Source of the DNA: Pterobdella sp. o SKG-2022
Lineage: Eukaryota; Annelida; Clitellata; Hirudinida; Piscicolidae
DNA: 64,000 nucleotides
Direction: 5' to 3'
Assembly: GCA_964035795.1 (NCBI GenBank)
Contig: OZ038320.1
Span: forward strand, 9,942,671-10,006,670
Numbering within the stretch: the first letter of the stretch is position 1; every line of letters begins with the position of its first letter. The notes under the pieces are model-generated. The model did no database searches. It saw only the letters and a list, made by a program, of their open reading frames with translations, and was not told the DNA's origin. Of the stretch, positions 38,954-50,700 are shown one piece after another. A program made the position numbers and the translations under genes.

Positions 38954-40763
38954 TAGATAGATATTTACCGGCTGGTGGAGGTCCCATATTGTCAAGTTGA
39001 TTCATAAACTGTGTGAGTGAGGGTGATAGAAAGTTTAGTCCACCATTACCTTTACATTAACGAGAAAACACTGAATCTCTTTGAAAAACTATTTGTTTTT
39101 GATTATAAAACTTTCGAATAAAACTATTGTATGAACTTATTACATATACAACAATGAAGAATACTATCATAACTACATGAGACTAAGGGAGTCCTGAAGA
39201 CCACTTGAAAACAACTAACATTAATCTTTGAAAAATACCATTCACACTAAAAAGCTTTGATTCAATTCATCCAATTGGAACTCGATTCCTTAAACCCACA
39301 TTGAATGCATTAAACCAATTTAAACCAAATAATTTCATTAAATGAATAATGCAAAGTTTTTTGCGAGTTGAACTGACACTATCAAGTATACAAAAGTATA
39401 TGGGTTGTGTGTATATTTGATAATATGAAAAGCTTTGTATTATCAAGTTAATGAGTTTTTGATTTAAATTGTTTTTGTATTAAACTAATTTAATTATTTA
39501 TGAAGAAATTTTTGTGAAAAACTGGAAGACATTAAAAATGGACATGAGCAAACCATGGTAATAATGTTATCCAAGCCTCCTCTGGTCCACACAAAATCAT
39601 TTATGTTGGAGTTTGAGAAGAATGGACTGTCGATGCGTTTGTGTTTATGGTAAACTTTTTTGTATTTTAATAGCAATATAAAGTTATTATGAAGAGGCTG
39701 ACTTAAACATTAGCAGTTATTATAAATATTACTGTTATCAACAACACCACTACTACTACTACTGCTGCTAAAATTACAACTAATGCTGCTTCTACAAATA
39801 TGGATAAAAATGAAGTCTTACTTAAAGACATTCCTAGCAGCGTGATGGATGGCATTTCCTGTGAGGTTGCCCGTCAACCCATTGAGAAACGTCTGCATGA
39901 AGCTGGTGGAGACGAATTGAACAATAATTAACTTCCTTCTAATATGAAAATCACACTTATTGGTTTATCAGGCTAGCTTCAGATTGAATAAATTGGTATG
40001 TGATATATAATATTTCTTTAGGTTAATGAGAGCAACTGCGTCAACGGGAGTGTGGTCCACGGTGAAGAATCCGAGCACGATAGAAGCATCAGTGAACCGT
40101 CATCTTTTTATGGTACTAAGTTCAGGTTAAGTATTTGGAACGGTTGCTCTATGCGTGGCCGTTATGGAAAGGATGTTGAGGCGCTGATTGGACGTAAAAG
40201 CGATTTTTGCTGTGTAAAAAAAGTAAGATGAAAACGTGCTTCAGGAAGGTTGGTTACATGAAAAGACAATGAGCATAAGATGCTTTGGTTTGGGAAGAGT
40301 ACTGGTATTTTGGTGAGCAGTGAATTTGTAGAGAAGATAGTTGAAGAAAATAGGGTAAATGTCAAATTAATGTTTTTAAAGGTACTAATTGGTAAGCGTA
40401 TAACAACCATTTTCTCAGCTCAACAAGGATGAAGCAACTAGTACTGTTGCTTGTGTAAGATATGGTTGAAAAAGATTTAGGTTACTGGTACTAATGTTGG
40501 CCAGACGGGTCATTTCTTTTGAAAAAAAGGGACTTTTATATGCTATTTGCATCAGAAGTGTTATGGTTTATGGTAGTGAAACCTGGCCTCTTAAGAAAGA
40601 TATCACTAGAAAAGCCAATGAAATGATGATGAGATGAATGTGCAATGTAAGTTTAAAGGATGGCAGATCCTTCAAAGAACTTTTGGACAGACTGGAAATG
40701 TCAGACAACAATGATGTGCTAAAATGATAAATTAACGTTTCAAGTGTTCAAAAAAAAAAAAAA

Positions 40764-40837
<74 letters not shown>

Positions 40838-43800
40838 GTACCATGTCATTGAAAAATAACATCATTATTTTGATTTTCATTAATAAACAAATAAAAATAA
40901 ATAAAAATTAAAAATAATATTCAACTTAAAACACAATTTCAAAGTTTATTAAGACACCACAAATACAAACTTATTTAAGGCTTGGGCAGTATTTTCGCCA
41001 ATTTCGTCGTTGTTGAGTCTATGTATGGATATGGTCGTTCTTCGAGCACCTGGTTCGAGCAAGTAACGTTAATAATGATTGAATATCATTATTCAGTGAC
41101 ACTTAATCAATTTGATTATTTCTGGTTTTTATTATTTTATTTTTGAATAATGAAACTATCAATTGCATAAAGCTATTATCTTTATCAAGTAAAATCATTT
41201 TCTAAATAAATTGTCGAAAAATGTATTTGAACATCAAATAACAAATAGAGTTATGATATAACTAAACACAATGGTTTGAAGGTTCATTAAGTTATGAAGC
41301 TTTTCGATTTGCAAAAAATCCTCATAACAATGGTATGGGAAACAAACAAAATGTATTTGTTAAACAAAATTTCGCGAAGCTTCACATGAGAAATTCTTAC
41401 TTTCTCAAGTGAATGGCTTGAAATTATAAGATTTTCTTAACAAAAGACTCATGCAATTTTGTTTAATAAAAACTTTGTATTTGTTTTCGTGAAATTGTGT
41501 AAGAATATTCTACTTCATCATCATCATGTTGATAAAAATGATGATTTACTTGTAATTTCTTCATTAAATGTATCCTCAAATTTGTGTGCTTAGTTATATT
41601 ACACTGTTGGTTGTATACTAATTTTAAAATACTGTTACTCAGCGAATTGTATCAACTAAGTAATCTTTTTCATTGTTAAAAATCCTTTAATTGGGTAGAT
41701 TTTGAAATGTTTTAATAAATTATTTAATCAGTAATGTAATAAGGAGTCTATTGAGTTTCTGATGGTTTTAGAGTCTGCCCTAGCACTGCAGCCATATAGG
41801 AAAATTGAGAAAACAAAAGCTTTATAAATTCTTATTTTTTTCTTTATACTTATCCCACTCTTCCAAATTGGGTTTAATCTGTTCATCGCTAGAGTTGCCA
41901 GAGTTTTCCTTTTTTTGATGTCCTCACATGTACCGACGTAGCTTCCAAGGATTTTCATTGTCTTCCACACAGTGTTCTCTTCATTAATCAGTCTTCTTCC
42001 GTTTTACTTTTGTTGAGCGTAAGGCCCCATTTGCAGAATATTACTTCAATTTCATCTAGTTTGATGTCACTGGGTCAGACGAAATTTACGTCATCAGCGT
42101 AAATGAGTTCATAGGAGTTTTCTGGGTAGGTGGTTCTTATCTCTTTCATGCATGCTTCTAGCTATAGCGTGAACAAGACAGGGCTCAGAGCATCTCCATA
42201 AGGGCATCCTATGTTTGTGGTAAAGCTTTTCCAAGTGTTTTTATTGTATCTTATGGCTAAGGTGGTGTTTGTTAAAAGAAGTTCGATTATTTTGAGATCA
42301 GATTCTGGGATTATAGTGCTTAAAATTTCTATAAGTTTTTTCCTGTTTATGGTGTCGAAAGCAGATGACAAATCAATGCTGGTTATTTTCATTGTACATC
42401 CTGATTTCACTTTGTCTTCAATTGCTATTTTATGAGCCCATAGGATATCTGTTGTTGACCTAGTTGGTCTGTATGCTGCTTAGGTAATGGAAGGTATTTT
42501 TCCATGGAAGGTCTTATTCTATTGAGTATTATTAATGATAAGAGTTTTCTTATTGTGTTTAGTAAGATGACAGGCCTTGTGTTTACTGGAGAAAGAGGTT
42601 TGCCCTTTTTTGTTATTGGTATAATAATGCCATGGTTGAAGATTGATTGAGAAAAATTATTGCTTTGAAGTTCCTTGTTTACTGCTGCTGTAAGTGTTTT
42701 TTTCATATTTGTTCCTTAGAGTTTGAGTTCTTCACTGAAGATGTTGTTTTCTCCTGGAGATTTGTTGGTTTTCAGTTTCTTTATAGCATTCTCTACTTCA
42801 AAAATATTTGTTTCATTTATTTTGCTATTATTGTATTGTTGTTTTGTGCGTTGGTTGTTTTTTGAAAATTTGCTTTTGTAATGTTGCATGAGATCTTTCA
42901 TCTTGAGTGGTTTTGCAGTTGTATTACTTTTGATACTCAATTCTTTAATAGCTGCATGCATTTGTCTGTTATAGTCTAAGGTTTCTACTATTTTGAGTTT
43001 ACTTTTCAGTTCATTATTGTATAGTTCAAGACATCTATTTTTTATGAGTTTTGATTTTGTTTCTTTGTGTTTTGAGGTTGTTGATTTTATCAATTTCTGT
43101 AAAATTTTCTATTAGGTTTCTTAAATTATTTTGTTTATCAGCCAGTGTGTGTAACTCGTGGTCTTCATATCTGTTTGATGGTGTTTTTTTGGATGACTTT
43201 TTGAAGCAAGTATTTGATACTTGTTTTATGCTTATTAAAATTTCTTCAAGTAAAGTTGCTTGGCTTGTTTCTATTGATTTTTTGTAGGCTTGTTGGGTGA
43301 TAAGGTCTTGGAAATTAGGTTTTTTATTGTAGTTTTTTGATTGGTTGGTCCAACATTGATATGGTTTGGGGTTTTTAATTTGAACTATCAACAAGTTATG
43401 ATCAGTCTGAGTAAGAGTTCCTCTGTATGTGTTACTGTCTTTGAGGAACTTTTCAGTTTTTGGTGAATTAGGATGAAATCTATTACATTGTAGACTGTTT
43501 TGCCTCTCAGATGACCCACCCAAAAGGTTTTCTTCTTTGATTGCTTTTTGAAGGCTATGTTGGATGCAAAAAGGTTGTTTTCTTGCATGAACTTTTCCAA
43601 AATCAACCCATTGTTATTCTGGCAACGTTTGTTATGACCTCCTTGTGTACTTGACTTATTTTTCTCAATTTTACTGTTGAAATCTCCACCTATAAACCAT
43701 ATATTTGATTTGAGGTTTTTCATACATGATTTGAGATTTATATAGAATTTCTATTTTAGTTCTTCTGGTTTTGAAGATGCTAGTATGTTGGTTGGAGCGT

Positions 43801-46176
43801 ACACGTTGATGATGTCTATTTTTTCCTTATTGTTTGATTTCGAGGTAAGCTGGTAAAAGCACACACGTTTTCCATATTCTATTATTTTGGTAAGTTGGAA
43901 TATTTTCGAATTATAACATATTCCTAAACCATAGAACTTGTCAGAATTTGTTAGTTATTGTGTAGCTGTTTTTTGTTATGGTGTGAAGTTCGGTGCATTT
44001 CGTTTCTTGTAGGAGACAAAAGTCGAGTTTGAAGGACGCATTATCTTCCAGCAGACAATTTTGCTTGAATTTATTTGTTAATCTTACATTGAAAGTTGAA
44101 ACGTTCATTGTAACTGTTGTAGATGTTTCCATTTAAGTTAATTTTATCAGAACTAGCACCACGTTAAAGGCAGGAACCGGAATTTTCAAACTATACAGCT
44201 ATAAATAAAATTATAATTCAAAGTATAGCGCAATGGCCTAGTTATATTCAAATGATGCCACAGCTCCTTGAAAAAGCTTCAAAATATCTAAAAATAGAAT
44301 CAATAACAAGCTTTAGATAAGGTTTCGTTTACCTAGCAATGAATCTTGGTTTGTGGTATGAAGAATGACAACTATTGAAATATTAAACTACTTTTGAATG
44401 AATATAATCTTTTATGTTCCATAGTTTCTCGTGAAAAGCTTCATAATATGAAACAGGTTTTAATTTTTATGAGAATACATAATAAATTTTTAATAACAAT
44501 AACTGTAATTGTGTCTACGAATACTACTACTAAAAACAATAATTGTGAAACAATAAGAACAATAATAAACCTTTAAAGGAAAGATCATATATTAATATTT
44601 TGAATAAGACAACTTTGAATATTCAATGAAATATAGGTGCCAAATATTCTCAGCTATTGAAATTCTCTAGCTTAAAACAAAATCAATATCAAAAGATGAT
44701 ATCAACAACAATACTGAACAAGAAGCAACAACAATGATGAACCTCTAGGCATAGAGGTAGTGGTGGTAGGGGAGTGGTTGATGGCAATGGATACAGGTCC
44801 CTGGGCACTTGATGTTGTCGTTGATGTAGTGGTTCTGATGGTGATGTACCATTTCAATAGCTTTATTAACTAATATGGATGAAATGAGTAATTAGATTAT
44901 AAAATTGAACTAAAAAAATATGAAAAAAACCTCAATTCTTTGTACACTTTTATGCTAATGTTTTATGGTAAGTCAATGCTTACTGAAAATTATGAATCAA
45001 GTTAAAATAAGTTTCTATAATTGATATTTTATAAATAACAACTGTATTAAAAATACATAAAATTTTACTGAAAAGTTATGTCTATATAAAATTATCTTTT
45101 TAAATATGTCTATTTATTTGTCTGAGATGACTTTTATCAGAAATTACATTTTCAAAGTTTAGCTAGTCTACCTACATTAAAACCTATTTATTTTCTATCT
45201 TCACATGCATATAATCCAACTATGTTAAAACTTTTAAATCCATCAACCTGTTATCATGACCATCTAATCCATTCATATCATCATCATCATCGTCATCATC
45301 TTCATCATCATGTCCGAAGAAAGTTGAGAAAGATAGTTGATGATTTACTGGTGATGGTGCCCTGCAGTGATGGATTTTAGTATAATGTTGGATTCTGTAT
45401 TTGGTCTGAAGTAAATATTAAACATATTGAATCTTAGTGTGGCTTAAGCATCATTGACAAAACCTCTAAGATTGACATAACACTTACCATATGTCACATC
45501 ACAGAATACATCTTTCAAACAGAAAAGACAATAAAAAGTGGGAATAAATCATTAAATAGCTAAAAAAATATAGAAATTTAAAGCAATATATATTAGGAAT
45601 GAATAACATTATAAAACAACATAATAGATGAGTTAAAATATAACGCCAATTTTGAAAAATTGGATTGATAAAAATCATGAAACATTAAATATTAGATTTT
45701 ATGTTGAACTGAAACACAATTAAATCTCCAATATGATTTTCATCTGGCATTCCAAAAATGGAAGTATAATTGAATTTGAATAGTAAATAACACACTACAT
45801 CATTGGAACAGATTATATAAGAAAAGATGAATGTGGTCCACTTTAGAAGTTTTTCACTATTGATGGTATGGGTGATGTAAAAAATGATGAAACACCTTAT
45901 TTGTTCGAGAAAACCTCCATTACATGCTGTACATGTGTAATCCTGTAAAAATAGTTATTTTATACTTATTTAATAAAAATTTAATTTTGTTTAAAAATGG
46001 ATTCGATTAAGATTAATGTTCTTAAATGCAAGAAATAAGTTAAAATAAACAATGAAAACTATTTAAGGATTAATGAATAGTCTTGGGCTTACTTGGTTAC
46101 AGAACGAAAACTCTCGCTCACAATTGTGGCAATAGAATAGACCATTAATTCTAGACTCATCCGCGTTTTCAGCCAT
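36708..46176 (-). CDS. RNF126: RNF126/RNF115-type RING-H2 E3 ubiquitin ligase
   Basis: Thirteen exons, 345 aa (human RNF126 about 326): 46093-46176, 45896-45942, 45248-45361, 44743-44834, 40971-41049, 39822-39902, 39554-39626, 38969-39008, 38628-38681, 38042-38094, 37459-37521, 37017-37239, 36708-36742; all phases agree. The N-terminal zinc ribbon has C16-x2-C19 and C32-x2-C35 (YCHNCERE, CTACNGGFLEQI). The middle contains an Asp run and the conserved segment DFVWTRGGLDNIIT followed by NQLDNMGPPPA. The RING-H2 ligands are C227, C230, C245, H247, H250, C253, C264 and C267. The tail is Asn/Thr-rich. The family ubiquitinates mislocalised hydrophobic proteins handed over by BAG6 through the zinc ribbon. 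Exon 5 was the hardest to place, but its phase and its position between exons 4 and 6 fit. The 3.7-kb intron 4 holds a LINE and a foldback; intron 5 holds another LINE. Confidence 0.95.
38820..38960. repeat. (GATA)n microsatellite
   Basis: Long GATA/TAGA tetranucleotide array in the RNF126-like intron between exons 8 and 9, only a few bases from exon 8. Translating it gives artificial YLSIYLSI frames that are not genes. Confidence 0.95.
40020..40830 (+). mobile_element. Internally deleted LINE copy with A-rich/(AAAT)n tail
   Basis: On the plus strand, 40020-40420 reads as the start of an endonuclease domain (SIWNGCSMRGRYGKDVEALI, then a degenerate CCVKKVRW where the QETRW-type motif is expected). 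40530-40740 jumps to the post-RT C-terminus (SVMVYGSETWPLKKDI, then MCNVSLKDGRSFKELLDRL). The central RT domain is missing, so most of the element has been deleted. It ends in poly-A followed by (AAAT)n and (TA)n. It is inserted antisense in intron 5 of the RNF126-like gene and carries stops and frameshifts. Confidence 0.8.
41341..41487. mobile_element. Foldback element in RNF126-like intron 4
   Basis: Imperfect inverted arms: the left starts AACAAACAAAATGTATTTG, and the right read in reverse starts AACAAATACAAAGTTTTT; both continue TTAAACAAAATT. Inside the left arm is GCGAAGCTT, one base from the ACGAAGCTT of the other elements. The arms also resemble the MITE ends without the AGGTC cap. Boundaries are approximate. 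Confidence 0.5.
41700..44140 (-). mobile_element. Near-complete but frameshifted LINE ORF2-like element
   Basis: Reading the minus strand from about 44132 there is an endonuclease start (STFNVRLTNKFKQN, LLQETKC), GGDFNSKI, the TDHNLL endonuclease end, then a pre-RT segment with AIKKLKTNKSPGENNI. RT motifs follow: IIIPITKKGKPLSPVNTRPV, SIDLSSAFDTINRKKL, GCPYGDALSPVLF and YADD (near 42085-42096). Last is a post-RT region with KILGSYVGTCEDIKKRKT and YKAFVFSIFLYGCS. The frame is broken at several points, so it cannot encode an intact enzyme. It lies in the same orientation as the RNF126-like gene within its intron 4. I do not assign a clade. Confidence 0.88.
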
Positions 46177-47720
46177 TTTAAAAGTTTTTAACTAAATTTT
46201 TATAATGAATAAAGATTTTTATCAACTTTTTGTTATATATTATATGTAAAAGTATAAAAATTTTTACTATAACATTTATCGATATTGTATCGGAGTTACT
46301 GTTTTTGTAAAAAACAAATCATAACTAAGGGTGCATTGGTAAATAAAAAACTAAGAAATAATTTTTTGTATTAATAATTTAAATATCGAAAAAATATTTA
46401 TTAAAAAAAATTATATTTTTTTAAAATCCATACATTATTTGAAACAAAACGAAATATTTCCTATCTTCAAGATGAGAATTTTTTGAATAAAAAGAAAATA
46501 AAAAAATTGTTTAAATGAATAATCAATAAATTCAGTAAAACATATTTTCTTTGTATGCAAAAACAAACTTAGAATAGAGTCTTAGAAAATTTTTTTAATG
46601 TATTTAAAGTTGCTATAACATTCCTCGAGAGTTTCATTCAAACTCAAAATAGTATCATTCAATTTACTTGTTTGCTGTTTTGAAGATTTTCTTAAAGGTA
46701 ATTGCTCTTTCATAAATTCAAATTATTTTATTTTGTTTGAAAATAATGCATTTTTAGATATTTTTTCGAACATAAGTATAATGAATAAAGTAAGTTTCGA
46801 GTAAGTTTTTTCAACATATTAAACCTTTAAAGCATAACTTAATTGTAAATGACTTATTTAACAAAGGAAATTTTATTTCCTCAAACTTAAAATTTAAAAG
46901 TACTTTTTTGAAACTTTCCAATTAAAAAATATAATTTTTTTCAAACTATAAATGTTTAAAATGCAATAAATTAATAATTATCCTTTTATAAATTAACGAA
47001 TTAAATTTTAATTTAACTGCGCAATTAATATTTTTTAAAATATACTATCATTGCATAAGGATTTAAAAACTCAATAAATAATTTTTAAAAAAGTTTATCT
47101 TCATTTTTTTAATCTTTATTATACTAAATCTATCCTTGATGATAAACATTATATGAATGCATGACAAATAAATAAACTAAATTTATTCATTCAATGCCAT
47201 AACTAATGAAATTAAATAAATTAATTTTTAAATCTAATTGTCAATAAAAGTTTTTGCTAAAATTTTATACATTGTTGGATTTGATTAGCCTACTAATATA
47301 TGTAAAATTTTCTTGTTGTTAATACATATAAGTGCTGTCAGCTGAAATTAATTTTTGAAATTTTTTTGATTTTTTTCTGTTGCCACACATGCTCAAATAA
47401 TTTGAATTAAAATGCAATCTACATCTGGTTAATAACAAAAAGTTTCATTTTAATCAAGAATTTTTATTTTCAATATTTCAAACCTTATCAATAAGCATAA
47501 GCAATTTTCAGAACACAAACAATTAGAATATCTGAAATTATTCTTTTTGTTTCTTTTCATTTTGTAAATTTTATGTTTGAATTAATAGCTTCAAAAATTT
47601 CCTTTTTCAGCTAATTGCTGTTCTCATAATAAAGAATTTTGACAATAAATTATATATCATAAGAATAATCTTTATTATTCTTCATCTTCAGTCTACCCAG
47701 AGACAAAAGCATACCTGAAG
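46177..47720. promoter_or_regulatory. Divergent promoter region between RNF126-like and PCMTD-like genes
   Basis: 1.54 kb between two outward-facing start codons, strongly AT-rich, with no gene and no repeat recognised. It ends in CTTCATCTTCAG (about 47681-47692), an acceptor-like sequence 28 bases before the PCMTD-like ATG. The promoter role is inferred from gene orientation only. Confidence 0.4.
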
Positions 47721-50700
47721 ATGGGTGGAGTGGTGAGTGCAGGTCGTAACAATGAGGAGCTGATAAACAACCTTGTAAACGCAGGTATCATCAAATCTCC
47801 ATGTGTTGAAAAAGCATTCAAGTGGGTTGCATTGCTTTTTATATTATGTGGCTCATTTTTAAGTTATATTATTATCAATGTTATTCAGAGACTACATGTA
47901 TCAATGTTTTGTTGATTGTTTTTAAAATAGACAATATTATGATACATTTTTTATTCAACTAAAATTTTCGAAAAATTCAACTTTGTCTTAATTTAATAGT
48001 TTTTTTTAAATGAAAACAGTTTTTTTATTGTTATCTTATAAAGCTATCTATTAGCTAACCTTTCTTCTTGGCGTTATATAAATTATTATTAATTGTTGAC
48101 CAAACTAAATTTATAAAAAATTATAGCTAATATTGCTGTCATAAGAAATTTATTGAAAATCTCTTAAATCAATGTGAATTTTTAAAAAAATATATATATA
48201 TAGTTTTCAATCTGTTGCTCAAATCAACGTAGCTTTTTTGTGAAAAATTAATTATAATAATATAGATTAATAATGATAACAATAATGACACTGGCTGCAT
48301 AAAACCATAAAGGTTGATAGACAGGGGAGAGTTCTTCCTACCCAAGTTCTCAGACTTATCATACAAGGATCAGCCATGGAAGGAAGGGCTGATCCACCTG
48401 TCTGCACCTTGCATCTATGCTGAGGTACCTCATTGGTGGTGTTATTATTATATTATCATTATTTATATGATGATTATTATTATTATTATTAGTTGTAGTA
48501 GTTATTGCTCATGTTTGTTTTATTGATGTTTTTATTAATGTTTAATTTTTTTTAAATCAATATATATTTTTTTTTGAAGTTTTTTCATATATTCAGCTTC
48601 AATCAAATGAAGCTATGGAAGGCTATGTAGGATATATATATATAATAGATGTGTCAATTATTTGTGGTTAATATTTTTTGTTTTCGTTAATCTAGAGAAA
48701 GCATTTGATCGAGTCTTGTGCAAAGGGATTTGGTGGGCAATGAGAAAGCTCGAGATTGAAGAGTGTGGTTCAGAGTATGTAGATTAGAGCAAAAAGTTGA
48801 GTACGCTTTAATAACCAACTCAGCGATGAGTTTGGTGTAAATGTTGGTGTACATCAGGGATCTGTATTGAGTCCTTTACTTTTTATTCTCTAAAGAGTTT
48901 ATAACCGGTGTTTCTTGGGAACTTTTATAGTCTGATGAAATGGTTTTGAGCTCAAAATCGCTAGCTGATTGTATATCCAAATTTGAAAAATGGAAACTCT
49001 CCTTCAGGCCTTAGAAGCACTGGAGTTGGAGAGGGGCCACAGTTTTTTGAACATCGGCAGTGGTAGTGGCTACCTGAATAGTCTTGCCGGTTGTCTACTG
49101 GGTTTGTATCATCATTAATATTATAGTTTAAGTAGGATTTCATACAAAAAAAATCTCAATTTAAACTATCATTATTTTTATTATAATTTTCACAACCGCA
49201 ATGTAGGAGATACAGGTAGAAATGATGGCGTTGAGGTGCATGAGGAAGCAATAGAACATGCCAGGTAGTACACGTATATATAATGCTTGATCATTTGTAG
49301 GAGTATTAGTTGACGATTGTTGAATATGATATAAATTTTTGAATTTACTTAGATATTTAGCATTTGAACTCTGTAATAATTTTTTTCAATTTTTTCAAAA
49401 TAAGGTAAAGATATGTTTTCAAGATTTAGTCGCGTGGTTATTAATATAAGTTTCATTGGGGTGGGTTGCATATAGATTCATATTTATTTATTCAAATTTA
49501 TATTCATTCTCATATATATTTAAGCTAAATTTTGATAATTTTCGTCTACAAAAAAATTTACAATCTATCCAACAGAAACGTTATGAGCAGCCTGGATCTC
49601 TTAGACAGTGTAGAGTTTTGTTATCCAAACTTTATGCACCACAACATACTTTCCATTATAACTCCAAGCACCAGAGATAGACCCATACATACCCAGCGTC
49701 TTTATAGAAATCGTATTAGTAGTTATGTCTCTAATTATGAAAACGATGACGATGATTTTAATGATGATGATGATGATGATGATGAAGACGTTGATAAGTT
49801 CATGAGGATTTTTATTAATAGCACCAAATCTTGCAGTTCTAACGATACAACTCAAAGTACAGCAAACGATATAGATTTCACTCCTAATTCTACACCCAAT
49901 AATAGTAAAGCTAATGCTATTAATGATAAATTTGACCAAAATAACAATGAATGCGTGAATGTTGATAAAAAAGACGAAGAGGAAGAGGAGGAAGATGTTT
50001 TGTTGTATGACAGGGTTTATTGTGGCGCCGGATGTACAGACGAGCATGAAGATATTATCAAGGTATTTCTTTTAAAATAATATTTTCATTATGATTGGGT
50101 CTCCATACTGAAATTATCGAAAATTTATTTTCATAAAAATTAAATATTTATCAAGCTGCTACATTTAAAAGGGCAAATTCTTAAGATTGATTGAAAAATA
50201 AAAAATATCTCAATTTTTATCATCATTAATTCTTTGTTATTTATATTATTCGGTGAACTTTCGATGTTTCAGTCATTTGTCAAGATTGGAGGAATTTTGG
50301 TGTATCCATTGAATGACCAGGTATCATTACAATAATAACTATCATTTTTTAATAATAATAATAATCATCATTATATTAATTTAAAAAATAATACTCTCAT
50401 TGATTTTGTTTAATTTATTTAATAAAAATTTAAGTAGCAAAGTTCATGGCGTCTAAAAGAGAATGAAAAATATGGTAATTTTAATAGGCAAACAATATTT
50501 GAATCATAAGCGTTTGGAGGTTTAATAATATAAAGTAAACAAATTGTTTTTGAAAAATTTAATGATTTCGTTTAAACTTAATTTATCTATATTTATCCTT
50601 AATTTATTCTGAAGTGTAGTATTTTAATAAAATAAAAAGTTAGACCTAGTTCCAATAAATGCTTTACCAAATTTTGGGATCACATTATTATTATTAACTT

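Noticed and set aside
38820..38960. Regular repeat array that could suggest a CRISPR-like array
   Set aside because: It is a tetranucleotide microsatellite without spacers, in animal DNA.
38741..39005. Open frames of YLSIYLSI repeats
   Set aside because: Translation of the (GATA)n microsatellite; exon 8 of RNF126 occupies only 38969-39008.
40976..41060. Terminal exon of a separate minus-strand gene (VLEERPYPYIDSTTT then TAA, followed by AATAAA)
   Set aside because: A different frame of the same stretch has flanking acceptor and donor in exactly the phases needed between RNF126-like exons 4 and 6, so it is exon 5.
41030..41070. GGTTCGAGCA word resembling a tRNA B-box
   Set aside because: No cloverleaf can be drawn around it, and it overlaps the RNF126-like exon 5 acceptor.
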